Assembly (NCBI GenBank): GCA_027593175.1 | Contig: JAQCJI010000001.1 | Coordinates: 1 to 64,000, forward strand | DNA length: 64,000 bases | DNA from: Bacteroidota bacterium | GTDB taxonomy: Bacteria > Bacteroidota > Bacteroidia > Cytophagales > Cyclobacteriaceae | Direction of reading: 5' to 3' | In this document: positions 44,625 to 53,421 of the stretch, piece after piece | Numbering within the stretch: the first letter of the stretch is position 1 | Layout of the letters: every line of letters starts with the position of its first letter | The notes under the pieces: model-generated | What the model saw: only the letters and a program-made list of their open reading frames with translations | The model's database searches: none | What the model was told of the DNA's origin: nothing | Translations under genes and position numbers: made by a program

Positions 44625-45276
44625 TAGTAAGTAGGGAAGGAATAGGGAAATGGATGGTAAATGGATTGACTTTGAGGGCAAGCAAAGGCTGAATGCCTTC
44701 GAGGTCAGGGAAGAGCTGGGGGTCTACCCGCATGCGTTGCACCCTGGCCAATTTACCCCAACCACTTCCTTTGGGAAGTGTCACCCATGTCTTTCCATCT
44801 AGCATTTGCTTCAGGCGTAAAGGTAGCAAGGCGGTGCTGATGGGAAATGATATTCCCCCGTGGGTGATTTCTGTGTCGAGTATGGTTTTTCCCTCCAGTT
44901 CCACTTCAATGCGGTCCTTTCCCTTTTCTTTTTCCCAGCAGAAGCTGGCCGTCTCCTTGGGGATACCCCAGTTTTTTCTACCCTGGTCGGTGCTTGCCTC
45001 CGAGTTTACGAAAATGCGGGTGATGGATTGAAACTTATTTTCTCCAAACTGACCTGGGATAAATAGGAGTTCTTGGTAGGGGCCTACTGGGGAGCTACTG
45101 TAATCTACGAGCATCACATAGCCGAAGCCCCCTTTAAACTGACCTTGGAGGTGTTCAGGGAGATTGGACTTGCTTTCTACCCAAGATTTTTTGAAGCGGT
45201 AGAGCAATAGAATTCCTTCCCCATGTAGGGTCCATGGAGGAGGAGCTGGAGCAAAGTTTGGACTGGTATTAGGCAT
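44614..45276 (-). CDS. Acetoacetate decarboxylase-fold protein
   Basis: The 220-residue protein resembles the acetoacetate-decarboxylase-like (ADC) superfamily, a beta-cone fold that uses a Schiff-base lysine. Supporting segments are GFGYVMLVDYSSSPVGPYQELLFIPG, ITRIFVNSEAS and GRKNWGIPKETASF, which lines up with the catalytic xPKK region but has PKE. Its function here is unknown; ADC-like proteins include decarboxylases, aldolase-dehydratases and lactonase-like enzymes. ATG 45276 overlaps the preceding SDR stop. It lies between two SDR genes downstream of an IlvD/Edd dehydratase. Confidence 0.7.
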   Translation of the reverse strand: MPNTSPNFAPAPPPWTLHGEGILLLYRFKKSWVESKSNLPEHLQGQFKGGFGYVMLVDYSSSPVGPYQELLFIPGQFGENKFQSITRIFVNSEASTDQGRKNWGIPKETASFCWEKEKGKDRIEVELEGKTILDTEITHGGISFPISTALLPLRLKQMLDGKTWVTLPKGSGWGKLARVQRMRVDPQLFPDLEGIQPLLALKVNPFTIHFPIPSLLTNDE

Positions 45277-46024
45277 AAGGGGAAGGGCTGATAGCGGTCC
45301 ATCCCCCATCGATGATTAGGGTTTGGCCGGTAATGTGTCGGGCATCATCCGAAAGTAAAAAGGCTGCTGCCGCTGCAATATCTTCCGGAAATGCAGGCCT
45401 AGATAGCGGTGTGAGCTTGGACCAGGTGGCCGAGTAGCCTGGGTCCAAGGTCGTCCTTTCAGTAAGCGTTGCTCCTGGGGCAATGGTATTGATGCGTATG
45501 CCTAAGGGAGCAAGTTCTAGCACCAGATTTTTTGCCAGCATTTCAATGGCTGCCTTACTCATGGCATAGGCTGCCAGATTTTCATGACTTTGGTGGGCAG
45601 TCACAGAAGAGGTAAATAGAATTGCACCTCCCTTTTCTTGAGATTTCATGAGGCGAGCCACTGCTTGGGTTAGAAAGAAGGTGCCCAACTGATTCACACG
45701 GGCTACCTCTATAAAATCTTCCCTTCCATAGTCCATAAAATTTCCAAATAGGGTAATTCCTGCATTGCAAACCAGTTGGTCGATGGTGCCGTGATTTTTT
45801 ACGGCAAGGCCTACCATCTCCTCGATGACCTCGGGGTTGGCGGCGTCTCCTGAGCAGCCGATGACCGATCCTTTTCCCAAACGAGAAAGCTGGGCCACAG
45901 CCTCATGGGTTAGGCTTTTCTCCCGGTCATTGAGGAGAATATGTGAACCCTCTTCCAGTAATTTTCTGGCGATAGCGAGTCCTATCCCTTGTCCTGCTCC
46001 AGTGATGAGTGCTACTTTGGTCAT
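45269..46024 (-). CDS. FabG-like short-chain dehydrogenase (cluster member 2)
   Basis: This 251-residue SDR has ALITGAGQGIGLAIA near residue 6, LVCNAGITLFG, the catalytic Ser in LFTSSVTAHQS, YAMSKAAIEML and the C-terminal GQTLIIDGGWT characteristic of FabG-like enzymes. Many such SDRs next to sugar-acid dehydratases oxidise sugars or keto-deoxy acids, which is an inference from context. The ORF track adds eleven residues; ATG 46024 (MTKVALITG) is preferred. Confidence 0.9.
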   Translation of the reverse strand: MTKVALITGAGQGIGLAIARKLLEEGSHILLNDREKSLTHEAVAQLSRLGKGSVIGCSGDAANPEVIEEMVGLAVKNHGTIDQLVCNAGITLFGNFMDYGREDFIEVARVNQLGTFFLTQAVARLMKSQEKGGAILFTSSVTAHQSHENLAAYAMSKAAIEMLAKNLVLELAPLGIRINTIAPGATLTERTTLDPGYSATWSKLTPLSRPAFPEDIAAAAAFLLSDDARHITGQTLIIDGGWTAISPSPYA

Positions 46025-46076
46025 ATCTTTTTTTATGGATTTGCCTTCAGGCGGCAATTCTACTTGTAGTAAAAAA

Positions 46077-47795
46077 CTAGTGGGAATCTCGTTTCACTTC
46101 GGGTCCAGAGCTTCCTTGGAGAAAATCAAAATCTACCCCTTCATGGGCTTGGTTGACCTTGTCGAGAAACAAGTTTACATAGCCTCTGTAGTAAGGGAGA
46201 GGGCTAGGCCTAAAGGCTGCTTGCCTATTCGCTAGCTCCTCCTCAGATATCAGCAGGTTTAAGCTTCGTTTGGGTACATTAAGCGAAATCAAATCTCCGT
46301 TTTTGACTAAGGCAAGTGGTCCACCGATGGCAGACTCGGGAGAGACATGCAGCACCACGGTACCAAATCCTGTACCGCTCATCCGCCCATCTGAAATACG
46401 AACCATATCTTTGATTCCTTTTTCAAGCAACTTTTTGGGAAGGCCCATGTTGCCAACCTCTGGCATGCCGGGGTATCCTTTGGGACCAACTTTTTTCAGG
46501 ACCATCACGCAAGTCTCGTCAATATCCAGTTGGGGATCGTCGATTCGTGCTTTGTAGTCGTCAATATCTTCAAATACCACTGCCCTTCCGGTATGGGTCA
46601 GCAAGGTTGGGCTGGCAGCAGAGGGCTTCAACACAGCGCCTTGGGGGCAAAGGTTTCCTTTCAGTACGGCGATACCAGACTCTGGTTTGATGGGCTGTTC
46701 GAATGTACCGATCAAGTTTCTATCCCAGCATTCGGCGAATTGAATATTTTCGCCCAAGGTCTTGCCATTGACGGTGAGTGCGTCGGTATGGAGGAGTTGT
46801 TGGATCTCCTTCATGACCGCAGGAAGTCCACCGGCATAGAATAGGTCCTCTACCCAATGCTCCCCGGAGGGCTGTATATTGGCGATGAGGGGGATTTTGG
46901 AAGAAAATTCATCAAAGTCTGCCAGGTCCAAGGGAACTCCTATTCGTTTGGCGATGGCGATGAGGTGCAGGATAAAATTGGTCGATCCTCCTACAGCGGC
47001 ATTGACCATGATGGCATTTTCAAAGGCCTTTCGGGTTAGGAGCTTATCCATCGTCAGGTCTTCCTTCACCATCTCCACGATACGTATACCCGCCATATGT
47101 GCCATTACTTTTCGTCGGGAATCTGCCGCAGGGATAGTGGCATTGTCAGGGAGGGCTAGTCCCAAGGCTTCCACCATGGCAGCCATAGTAGAAGCGGTGC
47201 CCATAGGAGCGCAGTGCCCTACCGATCGTGACATGGCCGCTTCAGCTTCTATAAATTCTTTTTGGGATAGTTTACCGAGCTTAAAATCTTCGGCAAATCG
47301 CCAAATGTCGGAAGTGCCTATTTTTTTGCCTTTGTATCTACCCACGAGCATAGGGCCTCCCGAGAGAACAAGCGTAGGGAGGTTGACCGAGGCAGCACCC
47401 ATCACGAGTGAGGGGGTGGTTTTGTCGCATCCACACATGAGGATTACGCCATCCATTGGATTGGCCCGAATGCTCTCTTCCACATCCATGGAAGCGAGAT
47501 TTCGAAACAACATGGCAGTAGGCTTGATGGAGCATTCGCCTAGGGACATGACTGGAAACTCGAGGGGAAATCCGCCTGCTTCCCAGACGCCTCGCTTGAG
47601 AGCATCGGCCAAATCACGGAAATGGGCGTTGCAGGGGGTCAGTTCGGACCAGGTATTGCAGATGCCGATCACGGGCTTTTCGCCTTCAAAAAGATGGTGG
47701 GGGAGTCCCTGGTTTTTCATCCAGGACCGGTAGATAAATCCATCTTTGCCGGTTCTTCCGTACCATTCTTGGCTTCGGAGTTTCTTTTTGGTCAT
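46077..47795 (-). CDS. IlvD/Edd-family sugar-acid dehydratase
   Basis: This iron-sulfur dehydratase of about 572 residues is most like L-arabinonate/D-xylonate-type enzymes, judging by RSQEWYGRTGKDGFIYRSWMKNQ at the N-terminus rather than the IlvD start. The three cluster-ligand cysteines are visible in IGICNTWSE, LMCGCDKTTPS and GHCAPMGTAS. It should remove water from an aldonic acid to give a 2-keto-3-deoxy acid. It heads a minus-strand set with two SDRs and an ADC-like protein. ATG 47795 (MTKKKLRSQ) is chosen; 47825 is possible. Dihydroxyacid dehydratase is less likely, as no ilv genes are near. Confidence 0.85.
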   Translation of the reverse strand: MTKKKLRSQEWYGRTGKDGFIYRSWMKNQGLPHHLFEGEKPVIGICNTWSELTPCNAHFRDLADALKRGVWEAGGFPLEFPVMSLGECSIKPTAMLFRNLASMDVEESIRANPMDGVILMCGCDKTTPSLVMGAASVNLPTLVLSGGPMLVGRYKGKKIGTSDIWRFAEDFKLGKLSQKEFIEAEAAMSRSVGHCAPMGTASTMAAMVEALGLALPDNATIPAADSRRKVMAHMAGIRIVEMVKEDLTMDKLLTRKAFENAIMVNAAVGGSTNFILHLIAIAKRIGVPLDLADFDEFSSKIPLIANIQPSGEHWVEDLFYAGGLPAVMKEIQQLLHTDALTVNGKTLGENIQFAECWDRNLIGTFEQPIKPESGIAVLKGNLCPQGAVLKPSAASPTLLTHTGRAVVFEDIDDYKARIDDPQLDIDETCVMVLKKVGPKGYPGMPEVGNMGLPKKLLEKGIKDMVRISDGRMSGTGFGTVVLHVSPESAIGGPLALVKNGDLISLNVPKRSLNLLISEEELANRQAAFRPSPLPYYRGYVNLFLDKVNQAHEGVDFDFLQGSSGPEVKRDSH

Positions 47796-47891
47796 GAGGT
47801 TACTTAGGTTTTGTAAATTGGCCAAGAAGTTACCAAAAAATCTGGGAATTGGATAGTTTAAAAGGGATGGAATGAAAAAGTTGGTGTAGAT

Positions 47892-47923
47892 AAAAAAAAA
47901 TCCCTTGATTCAGTACCAAGGGA
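47892..47923 (-). terminator. Intrinsic terminator of murA
   Basis: TCCCTTG (47901-47907) pairs with CAAGGGA (47917-47923) around a 9-base loop. On the minus strand it is followed by nine T residues. It lies about 30 bases after the murA stop and separates murA from the sugar-acid cluster. Confidence 0.88.
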
Positions 47924-47950
47924 ATGAACAAGCATTGAAAATCAGCGCTT

Positions 47951-49258
47951 TTAGTCTATTCGGGTGATTTTGGCACCAAGGGCATTGAGACGCTCGTCAA
48001 TGTTTTGGTAGCCTCGATCGATTTGCTCGATGTTATCGATCACCGAAGTACCGTTAGCGGACATGGCCGCGATCAAGAGGGATACGCCTGCACGGATGTC
48101 GGGGGAGGTCATTTTGATGCCCCGGAGTGGGTACTTGCGATCCAATCCAATGACCGTAGCGCGGTGAGGGTCGCAAAGAATGATCTGGGCACCCATGTCG
48201 ATCAACTTGTCCACGAAGAACAGACGGGATTCAAACATTTTTTGGTGCACGAGGACCGTTCCCTTGGCCTGTGTGGCAATAACCAAAATGATAGAAAGCA
48301 AGTCTGGAGTGAATCCAGGCCAAATCTGATCGGCTATGGTGAGAATGGAACCATCGATGAAAGTTTCGATCTCGTAGTGCTTTTGTTCAGGAACAAATAT
48401 GTCATCTCCTCTAAATTCCAGATGAATACCCATGCGTCGGAAAGTGTCTGGAATGATTCCCAAGCGGTGGATTTGACAGTCCTTGATGGTGATTTCGGAT
48501 TGGGTCATGGCGGCCATCCCAATAAATGAGCCGATCTCAATCATGTCTGGAAGAAGCGTATGCGTGGTGCCTCCGAGTACTTTTACGCCTTCGATCTGCA
48601 GGAGATTAGAGCCTACACCTGTGATCTGAGCACCCATACGGTTGAGCATGTCGCAAAGTTGCTGCAGATAGGGCTCACAGGCGGCATTGTAAATTGTGGT
48701 TTTTCCTTCGGCCATCACTGCTGCCATGACGATATTAGCGGTACCTGTTACGGAGGCCTCATCTAGGAGCATGTAAGTGCCTTTGAGCTCTTTTCCATCA
48801 ATGTGAAAGATCTCATTTTTAGCATCATACTGAAACTGTGCACCAAGCTTTTGAAAGCCAAAAAAGTGGGTATCCATGCGACGGCGACCGATTTTATCGC
48901 CTCCCGGCTTGGACAGCTTCCCTGTACCAAATCGAGCCAACAAAGGACCAAGAATCATCACCGATCCCCGAAGTGCGGAGGCTTTGTTGAGGAAATCTTG
49001 AGTTTCTAAGTAGGCTAAGTTGACTTCATCGGCTTGGAAGGTGTAGGATTCAGGTCCAAGTTTCTGAACCTTCACCCCCATATCTGAAAGGAGTTCGATG
49101 AGTTTGTTGACGTCCCGGATGTCGGGTATTTTCTGAATGGTTACCTTTTTAGTGGTTAAGAGCACGGCACAAAGAATTTGTAGTGCTTCGTTTTTTGCTC
49201 CCTGCGGAGTGATTTCTCCTTTGAGGCGGTGTCCACCTTCTACCTTAAAAGACGCCAT
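47951..49258 (-). CDS. murA: UDP-GlcNAc 1-carboxyvinyltransferase MurA
   Basis: MurA makes the first committed step of peptidoglycan synthesis, transferring enolpyruvate from PEP to UDP-GlcNAc. The 435-residue product begins MASFKVEGGHRLKGEI with the QGAKNEALQIL substrate motif, then LSKPGGDKIGRRRMDTHF and, near the C-terminus, SPDIRAGVSLLIAAM. The usual catalytic-loop Cys region reads CEPYLQQLCDMLNRMG. The ORF track start at 49378 is inside the upstream gene; ATG 49258 follows the DUF4290 stop by four bases. Confidence 0.95.
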   Translation of the reverse strand: MASFKVEGGHRLKGEITPQGAKNEALQILCAVLLTTKKVTIQKIPDIRDVNKLIELLSDMGVKVQKLGPESYTFQADEVNLAYLETQDFLNKASALRGSVMILGPLLARFGTGKLSKPGGDKIGRRRMDTHFFGFQKLGAQFQYDAKNEIFHIDGKELKGTYMLLDEASVTGTANIVMAAVMAEGKTTIYNAACEPYLQQLCDMLNRMGAQITGVGSNLLQIEGVKVLGGTTHTLLPDMIEIGSFIGMAAMTQSEITIKDCQIHRLGIIPDTFRRMGIHLEFRGDDIFVPEQKHYEIETFIDGSILTIADQIWPGFTPDLLSIILVIATQAKGTVLVHQKMFESRLFFVDKLIDMGAQIILCDPHRATVIGLDRKYPLRGIKMTSPDIRAGVSLLIAAMSANGTSVIDNIEQIDRGYQNIDERLNALGAKITRID

Positions 49259-49262
49259 GTGC

Positions 49263-49880
49263 TTATCTGCGTTTTTTGTGAGTAGGACGGAATTTTTTTC
49301 CGTGGTTGTTTTTCTTTTTGGAGGAATGCTCCTCTTCTTGGTGAGGAATTTTAAAATCTCTTCGGGTATTTGATTCAAAGAGGGCGTTCTCCCGAACCTT
49401 TTCCAAGTCGATATGTAGCTTGCCCTTGGAGAGTGTTTTGATGTCGTCTAGGATGATACCGTCGTCAAAATTGTCTCTGTTCCATGTGGAGTGGAAACTC
49501 CGCATCAGCTGCCCGATGTAGATGATGGCATTTTCTTGGTCCTCGTCGTTTTCGATTTCAATGGCTTTTTCGATCAGTTTCTCGATATTTCTACCGTAGT
49601 GCTTAAACTTGATTTGACCTTTTGGGTAGCCAATATGAGGAGGTCTTTTACCCAGCAATTCCTTTTCTGGCATGGGATAGGGACCGTCGATATCCAAAGT
49701 GAAATTGGACATGATGTACAAGTCGTCCCAAAGCTTCTGGTCATTTTCTTGCTTAAGGGGAGGATTAAGCTGCTTGATGATTTCCACAATAGTGTACGCA
49801 CTTTGTGTGCGTCGTTCTCGATCGGCAATCTCAATTACATGCTGTACCAGTTGTTGGATATTCTTTCCGTATTCTTTCAA
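49263..49880 (-). CDS. DUF4290 family protein, TTG start
   Basis: The 205-residue protein belongs to DUF4290, a Bacteroidota family of unknown function. It has two similar N-terminal halves (KEYGKNIQQLVQHVIEIADRE and FKHYGRNIEKLIEKAIEIEND) with a Pro-rich link (MPEKELLGKRPPHIGYPKGQ). The C-terminus is a highly basic, probably disordered tail (SSKKKNNHGKKFRP...KKRR). The start is TTG at 49880; the frame has a stop three codons upstream, so no ATG is available. It is coupled to murA with a four-base gap, suggesting an envelope-related role. Confidence 0.88.
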   Translation of the reverse strand: MKEYGKNIQQLVQHVIEIADRERRTQSAYTIVEIIKQLNPPLKQENDQKLWDDLYIMSNFTLDIDGPYPMPEKELLGKRPPHIGYPKGQIKFKHYGRNIEKLIEKAIEIENDEDQENAIIYIGQLMRSFHSTWNRDNFDDGIILDDIKTLSKGKLHIDLEKVRENALFESNTRRDFKIPHQEEEHSSKKKNNHGKKFRPTHKKRR

Positions 49881-49980
49881 AATAAGTTATTTTTTTTTTG
49901 AATCGTTATGCTCCATGACATCTCCTATTTTTGCCTTGTATAAGGTAATAAAAAAACAGCAATGGTAGACGTATGCGGAA

Positions 49981-52242
49981 TTAGTCTATAATTCTAAGCT
50001 TTGCAAAGCTAAGCAATAAAGTTTTCTCTCCAAAATGTTCAAATTGAATGCTTGCCTTTTTGTTAAGCCCTTCGGTTTCAATTTTTTGAACCTTACCAAA
50101 TCCAAATTTAGGATGCTCCACAAGTTGTTCTACCTGAAGTCCATTTGTATTGCTTGGCTTGAAGTCAGGGTTTGGGGTATGTACATGCATTGTGTTAGGC
50201 AGCCGAGTCTCAGATTGTTTTTTAATACCGATAAATCCTGAAGCACCTGGAGGGCCTTCTTTTCGGAAGGCGCCCGGTAGCTCTCGGGTGGCAGACATGC
50301 GCTTGTTAACCTTGAGCATGGCGGGATTGACTTCCTCCAAAAATCTGCTGGGCTCACAGTTGAGCAGTCGGCCAAATCGGTAGCGGGTCAGTGCATAGCT
50401 CAGGTAGAGCTTCTCCATGGCACGCGTAGAGGCCACATAAAACAGCCTTCTTTCCTCTTCTAGATCCTCTCTACTTTGCATCATCATCTGGGACGGAAAG
50501 AGATCTTCTTCCATACCCACCACAAATACCTGTTTAAATTCCAGCCCTTTGGAGGCGTGGATGGTCATCAGTATGATCGCATCGGTTTGGTTTTTGTCTT
50601 GGTCGTTGTCGGTGAGCAGGGCGATTTCTTGCAGAAAGGCACCCAAGCTTTTGTCCTCATTTTCGGGATTATCCACATACTCTTTAATTGCATTGAGCAA
50701 TTCCTGCACGTTTTCATAGCGGTTGAGGCCCTCGATAGTCTTGTCTTCGTAGAGTTCACGGAGCAAGCCACTCTGTTTGGCCACCGAGCTCGCTGCCTCA
50801 AAGGCATCCTTGCGTTCAATTTCGATTTGAAAGGCCTTGATCATCGTTGAAAAGTCGTCCACAGAAACCCCTGCTCGGCCTCCCAAGAAGCTGGGAGCAT
50901 TTTGAACCACATCCCAGAGGGGGATGTCGTGTTCGTAGGCAGAAACGAGAATTTTTTCTACGGAGGTATCGCCAATACCTCTTTTAGGGTAGTTGATGAT
51001 TCGTTTGAAGGCTTCCTCGTCTGCAGGATTTACTGCAAAGCGTAGGTAGGCCATGAGGTCCTTGATCTCTTTTCGTTGGTAAAAGGAGAGCCCTCCTACG
51101 ATTTTGTAGGTTAGGTTGAGCTTCCGTAATGCCTCCTCCATGGATCGGGACTGGGAGTTGGTGCGGTAGAGAATAGCAAAGTCACTATTCTGGAGCTGCT
51201 TATTGTTTTTTTCCTCAAAAATGGTGGTTGCCACGAGTCGCCCCTCCTCGTTGTCTGAGGATGCTTTAAAGAGCTCGATGAGGTCTCCCTCGGGATTAGA
51301 GGTCCAAACCACCTTCTTGAGTTGGGCTTTGTTTTTGTCAATGATGGAGTTGGCTGCTTCGACGATGGTCTTCGTAGATCGATAGTTTTGTTCCAGCTTG
51401 ACCACAAATAAGTCAGGGTAATCTTTTTCAAAATTCAGGATATTTTGAATGTCAGCTCCTCGGAAGGCATAGATACTTTGGGCATCGTCACCCACTACGC
51501 AGATATTTTGGTGGACTGCCGCCAGCTTTTTGGTGATCAGGTATTGGGAGATGTTGGTGTCCTGAAACTCGTCTACCATTACGTATTTGAAGCGCTGTTG
51601 GTACTTATTGAGGACCTCGAGGTGATCTCGAAATAGTACGTTGGTATTGAAAAGAAGGTCGTCAAAGTCCATTGCGCCAGCCTTAAAAAGACGATCTTGG
51701 TACCTTTGGTAGATTTCACCCATTCTTGGGCGTAGTGCGGCCTCGTCGTCCGCTTTGACAAAGGGATCATTTTGGTAGGTTTGCCAGGAGATCAGCCTAT
51801 TTTTTGCGCCAGAAATCCGGGACAGTATCACGCTGGGCTTGTATACCTTGTCGTCTAGTCGGAGTTCCTTCACCAAAGTACGGATAAGGGATTTGGAATC
51901 ATCCGAATCGTAAATGGTAAAGTTGGAAGGGTAGCCAATTTTGTCTGCTTCCACGCGCAAGATTTTGGCAAAAACGGAGTGAAAGGTTCCCATCCAGGTA
52001 TTTCTTGCTTCTAGGCCTGCCAATTTTTCGATGCGGCGCTTCATTTCGCTTGCCGCTTTATTGGTAAAAGTGAGGGATAGGATATGGAATGCATCCACCC
52101 CTTTGGCATAGATCAGGTGGGCGATTCGGTAGGTGAGGACCCGTGTTTTTCCAGATCCAGCCCCGGCGATAATCATCACAGGTCCTTCAGTATGTTCTAC
52201 GGCTTGGCGTTGTTCGGGATTGAGTTCCTTGAGGTAATCCAT
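49981..52242 (-). CDS. UvrD/PcrA-type DNA helicase
   Basis: This superfamily 1A 3'-5' helicase of 753 residues has all core motifs: the Q motif LNPEQRQAVEHTEGP, Walker A IIAGAGSGKTRVLTYRIAHL, TFTNKAASEMKRRI, the DEFQDTN Walker B, GDDAQSIYAFRGAD, QNYRSTKTI, TIHASKGLEFKQVFVVG and EERRLFYVASTRA. The C-terminus (VEHPKFGFGKVQKIE) is the PcrA/UvrD Tudor-like tail that contacts RNA polymerase in some species. It acts in nucleotide-excision and mismatch repair and in clearing RecA or stalled complexes. Confidence 0.95.
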   Translation of the reverse strand: MDYLKELNPEQRQAVEHTEGPVMIIAGAGSGKTRVLTYRIAHLIYAKGVDAFHILSLTFTNKAASEMKRRIEKLAGLEARNTWMGTFHSVFAKILRVEADKIGYPSNFTIYDSDDSKSLIRTLVKELRLDDKVYKPSVILSRISGAKNRLISWQTYQNDPFVKADDEAALRPRMGEIYQRYQDRLFKAGAMDFDDLLFNTNVLFRDHLEVLNKYQQRFKYVMVDEFQDTNISQYLITKKLAAVHQNICVVGDDAQSIYAFRGADIQNILNFEKDYPDLFVVKLEQNYRSTKTIVEAANSIIDKNKAQLKKVVWTSNPEGDLIELFKASSDNEEGRLVATTIFEEKNNKQLQNSDFAILYRTNSQSRSMEEALRKLNLTYKIVGGLSFYQRKEIKDLMAYLRFAVNPADEEAFKRIINYPKRGIGDTSVEKILVSAYEHDIPLWDVVQNAPSFLGGRAGVSVDDFSTMIKAFQIEIERKDAFEAASSVAKQSGLLRELYEDKTIEGLNRYENVQELLNAIKEYVDNPENEDKSLGAFLQEIALLTDNDQDKNQTDAIILMTIHASKGLEFKQVFVVGMEEDLFPSQMMMQSREDLEEERRLFYVASTRAMEKLYLSYALTRYRFGRLLNCEPSRFLEEVNPAMLKVNKRMSATRELPGAFRKEGPPGASGFIGIKKQSETRLPNTMHVHTPNPDFKPSNTNGLQVEQLVEHPKFGFGKVQKIETEGLNKKASIQFEHFGEKTLLLSFAKLRIID

Positions 52243-52458
52243 TTTCTAGTTTCAAGTATCTAGATTTTAGGTTCAAGACTTTTGAGTCAGGACATTTGAA
52301 TCTAATGAATTTCTATAATCAATTATTTTATTCACTCTGCTTCTGCGTCAAATTCAGCATTTCAGGGGGAAAAATGAAGATGGAAATTTCATATTGTAAA
52401 CCCAACATGAATCATTTTCCCAAAATATACGTACTCCCCTGCTTTCTAATTCTCTTAC
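52243..52458. other. AT-rich spacer between lpxL-like gene and helicase
   Basis: The 216-base stretch holds no supported gene. The plus-strand ORF at 52296-52547 runs antisense into the acyltransferase and looks like a shadow. I see no strong terminator and no TAnnTTTG element with a matching -33, so how the helicase is expressed is unclear from sequence. Confidence 0.3.
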
Positions 52459-53295
52459 CTAAAGTCTCCATCGCTTGTGACTCCAGAGGTACAAGTCGGG
52501 CTGAAAGTGAATATTGGCTTCCAATCTATCGCAGAAGGCATCGGTGATGCTATGTTCCCCATGCGAAGCATAAGGTCCTTTCGCGAGCAGTTCATAGGTG
52601 GCCTGATAGTGTCCTCTCCCCTTTTTAGTGATTTCTCCAAAGTAAACTGGCAGGTCCATACTTTTGGCAATTTGCTCTGCTCCTTCGAAGAAATAGGCAG
52701 GACGATTCAGAAAGGAACGCTGGTAACGGGTGGTCCGATTGTTGGGTCGTTGATCCGCGGCGAGTTGTACTACTCGGTGCTGGGTGTCTAGGGTTTTGAC
52801 CGTATCCCGAAAATCTTTTTTCTCCGTGATGGTATTTCCAAAGCGGGTTCGTGCCTGGTACATGAGCTGATCGAAAAAAGGGTTGTTGATCTTCAGATAT
52901 ATACCTTCCGAAGGGACCTTACTAAGTACAGCAGCTTGTTGCAGTCCAAGTTCCCAATTGAAAAAGTGGCCGGCAAGGAGCAAGACACTTTTCCCGTTTT
53001 TCACCTCTTGATCGAGGAAATCCTGATTCGTGATGGTAAATCTTTGGGACAATTCGGCTTTGGAGATGGTGAGTGATTTAATAGTTTCGGCGATGGAGTC
53101 CGTGAAGTTTCGGTAGAACCGATTGCGGATGGACTTTCGGTCGTACGTGGTTTTTTGGGGAAATGCATAGCGCAAATTTTCATCGATCACTTTTTTGCGG
53201 TAGCGGACGACATACCTGGCAATGAGGTAAAGAAAATCAGAAAAAAGATACAAAATTCCGAGTGGTACTCGGGAAAATAGCCTAAAGAAAAGCAT
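52459..53295 (-). CDS. Lipid A biosynthesis acyltransferase (LpxL/HtrB-like)
   Basis: This inner-membrane acyltransferase of 278 residues adds secondary acyl chains to lipid A or related lipids. An N-terminal membrane segment (PLGILYLFSDFLYLIARYVV) precedes RKKVIDENLRYAFP, the catalytic HX4(D/E) motif in LLAGHFFNWELG, and QLAADQRPNNRTTRYQ, which recalls the family's second conserved block. The C-terminal YLWSHKRWRL matches the common LYYWxHKRWK ending. It is shorter than E. coli LpxL (306), usual for Bacteroidota. Confidence 0.92.
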   Translation of the reverse strand: MLFFRLFSRVPLGILYLFSDFLYLIARYVVRYRKKVIDENLRYAFPQKTTYDRKSIRNRFYRNFTDSIAETIKSLTISKAELSQRFTITNQDFLDQEVKNGKSVLLLAGHFFNWELGLQQAAVLSKVPSEGIYLKINNPFFDQLMYQARTRFGNTITEKKDFRDTVKTLDTQHRVVQLAADQRPNNRTTRYQRSFLNRPAYFFEGAEQIAKSMDLPVYFGEITKKGRGHYQATYELLAKGPYASHGEHSITDAFCDRLEANIHFQPDLYLWSHKRWRL

Positions 53296-53421
53296 GCGTC
53301 CGGTGTGGTGTTGGGTAATTGGCCCTGAAGTGGAGATCTTATAATCTACAAAATAAAGGAAAAGCAGGGAAATAGGAGAGGAATCTAGGTATAATTTGAG
53401 TCATTGTGTACTTTTGAGCTT

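Noticed and set aside
46879-47733. 284-residue plus-strand ORF
   Set aside because: It is fully antisense to the IlvD/Edd gene and its composition (Ser/Ala/Arg-rich) is typical of a shadow frame.
52296-52547. Plus-strand ORF of 83 residues
   Set aside because: It is antisense to the acyltransferase 3' end, has no recognisable motif and no promoter.
53409-53416. TACTTTTG as a promoter for the sigma factor
   Set aside because: It lies only six bases before the ATG and has no -33 partner; a leaderless mRNA would be needed.
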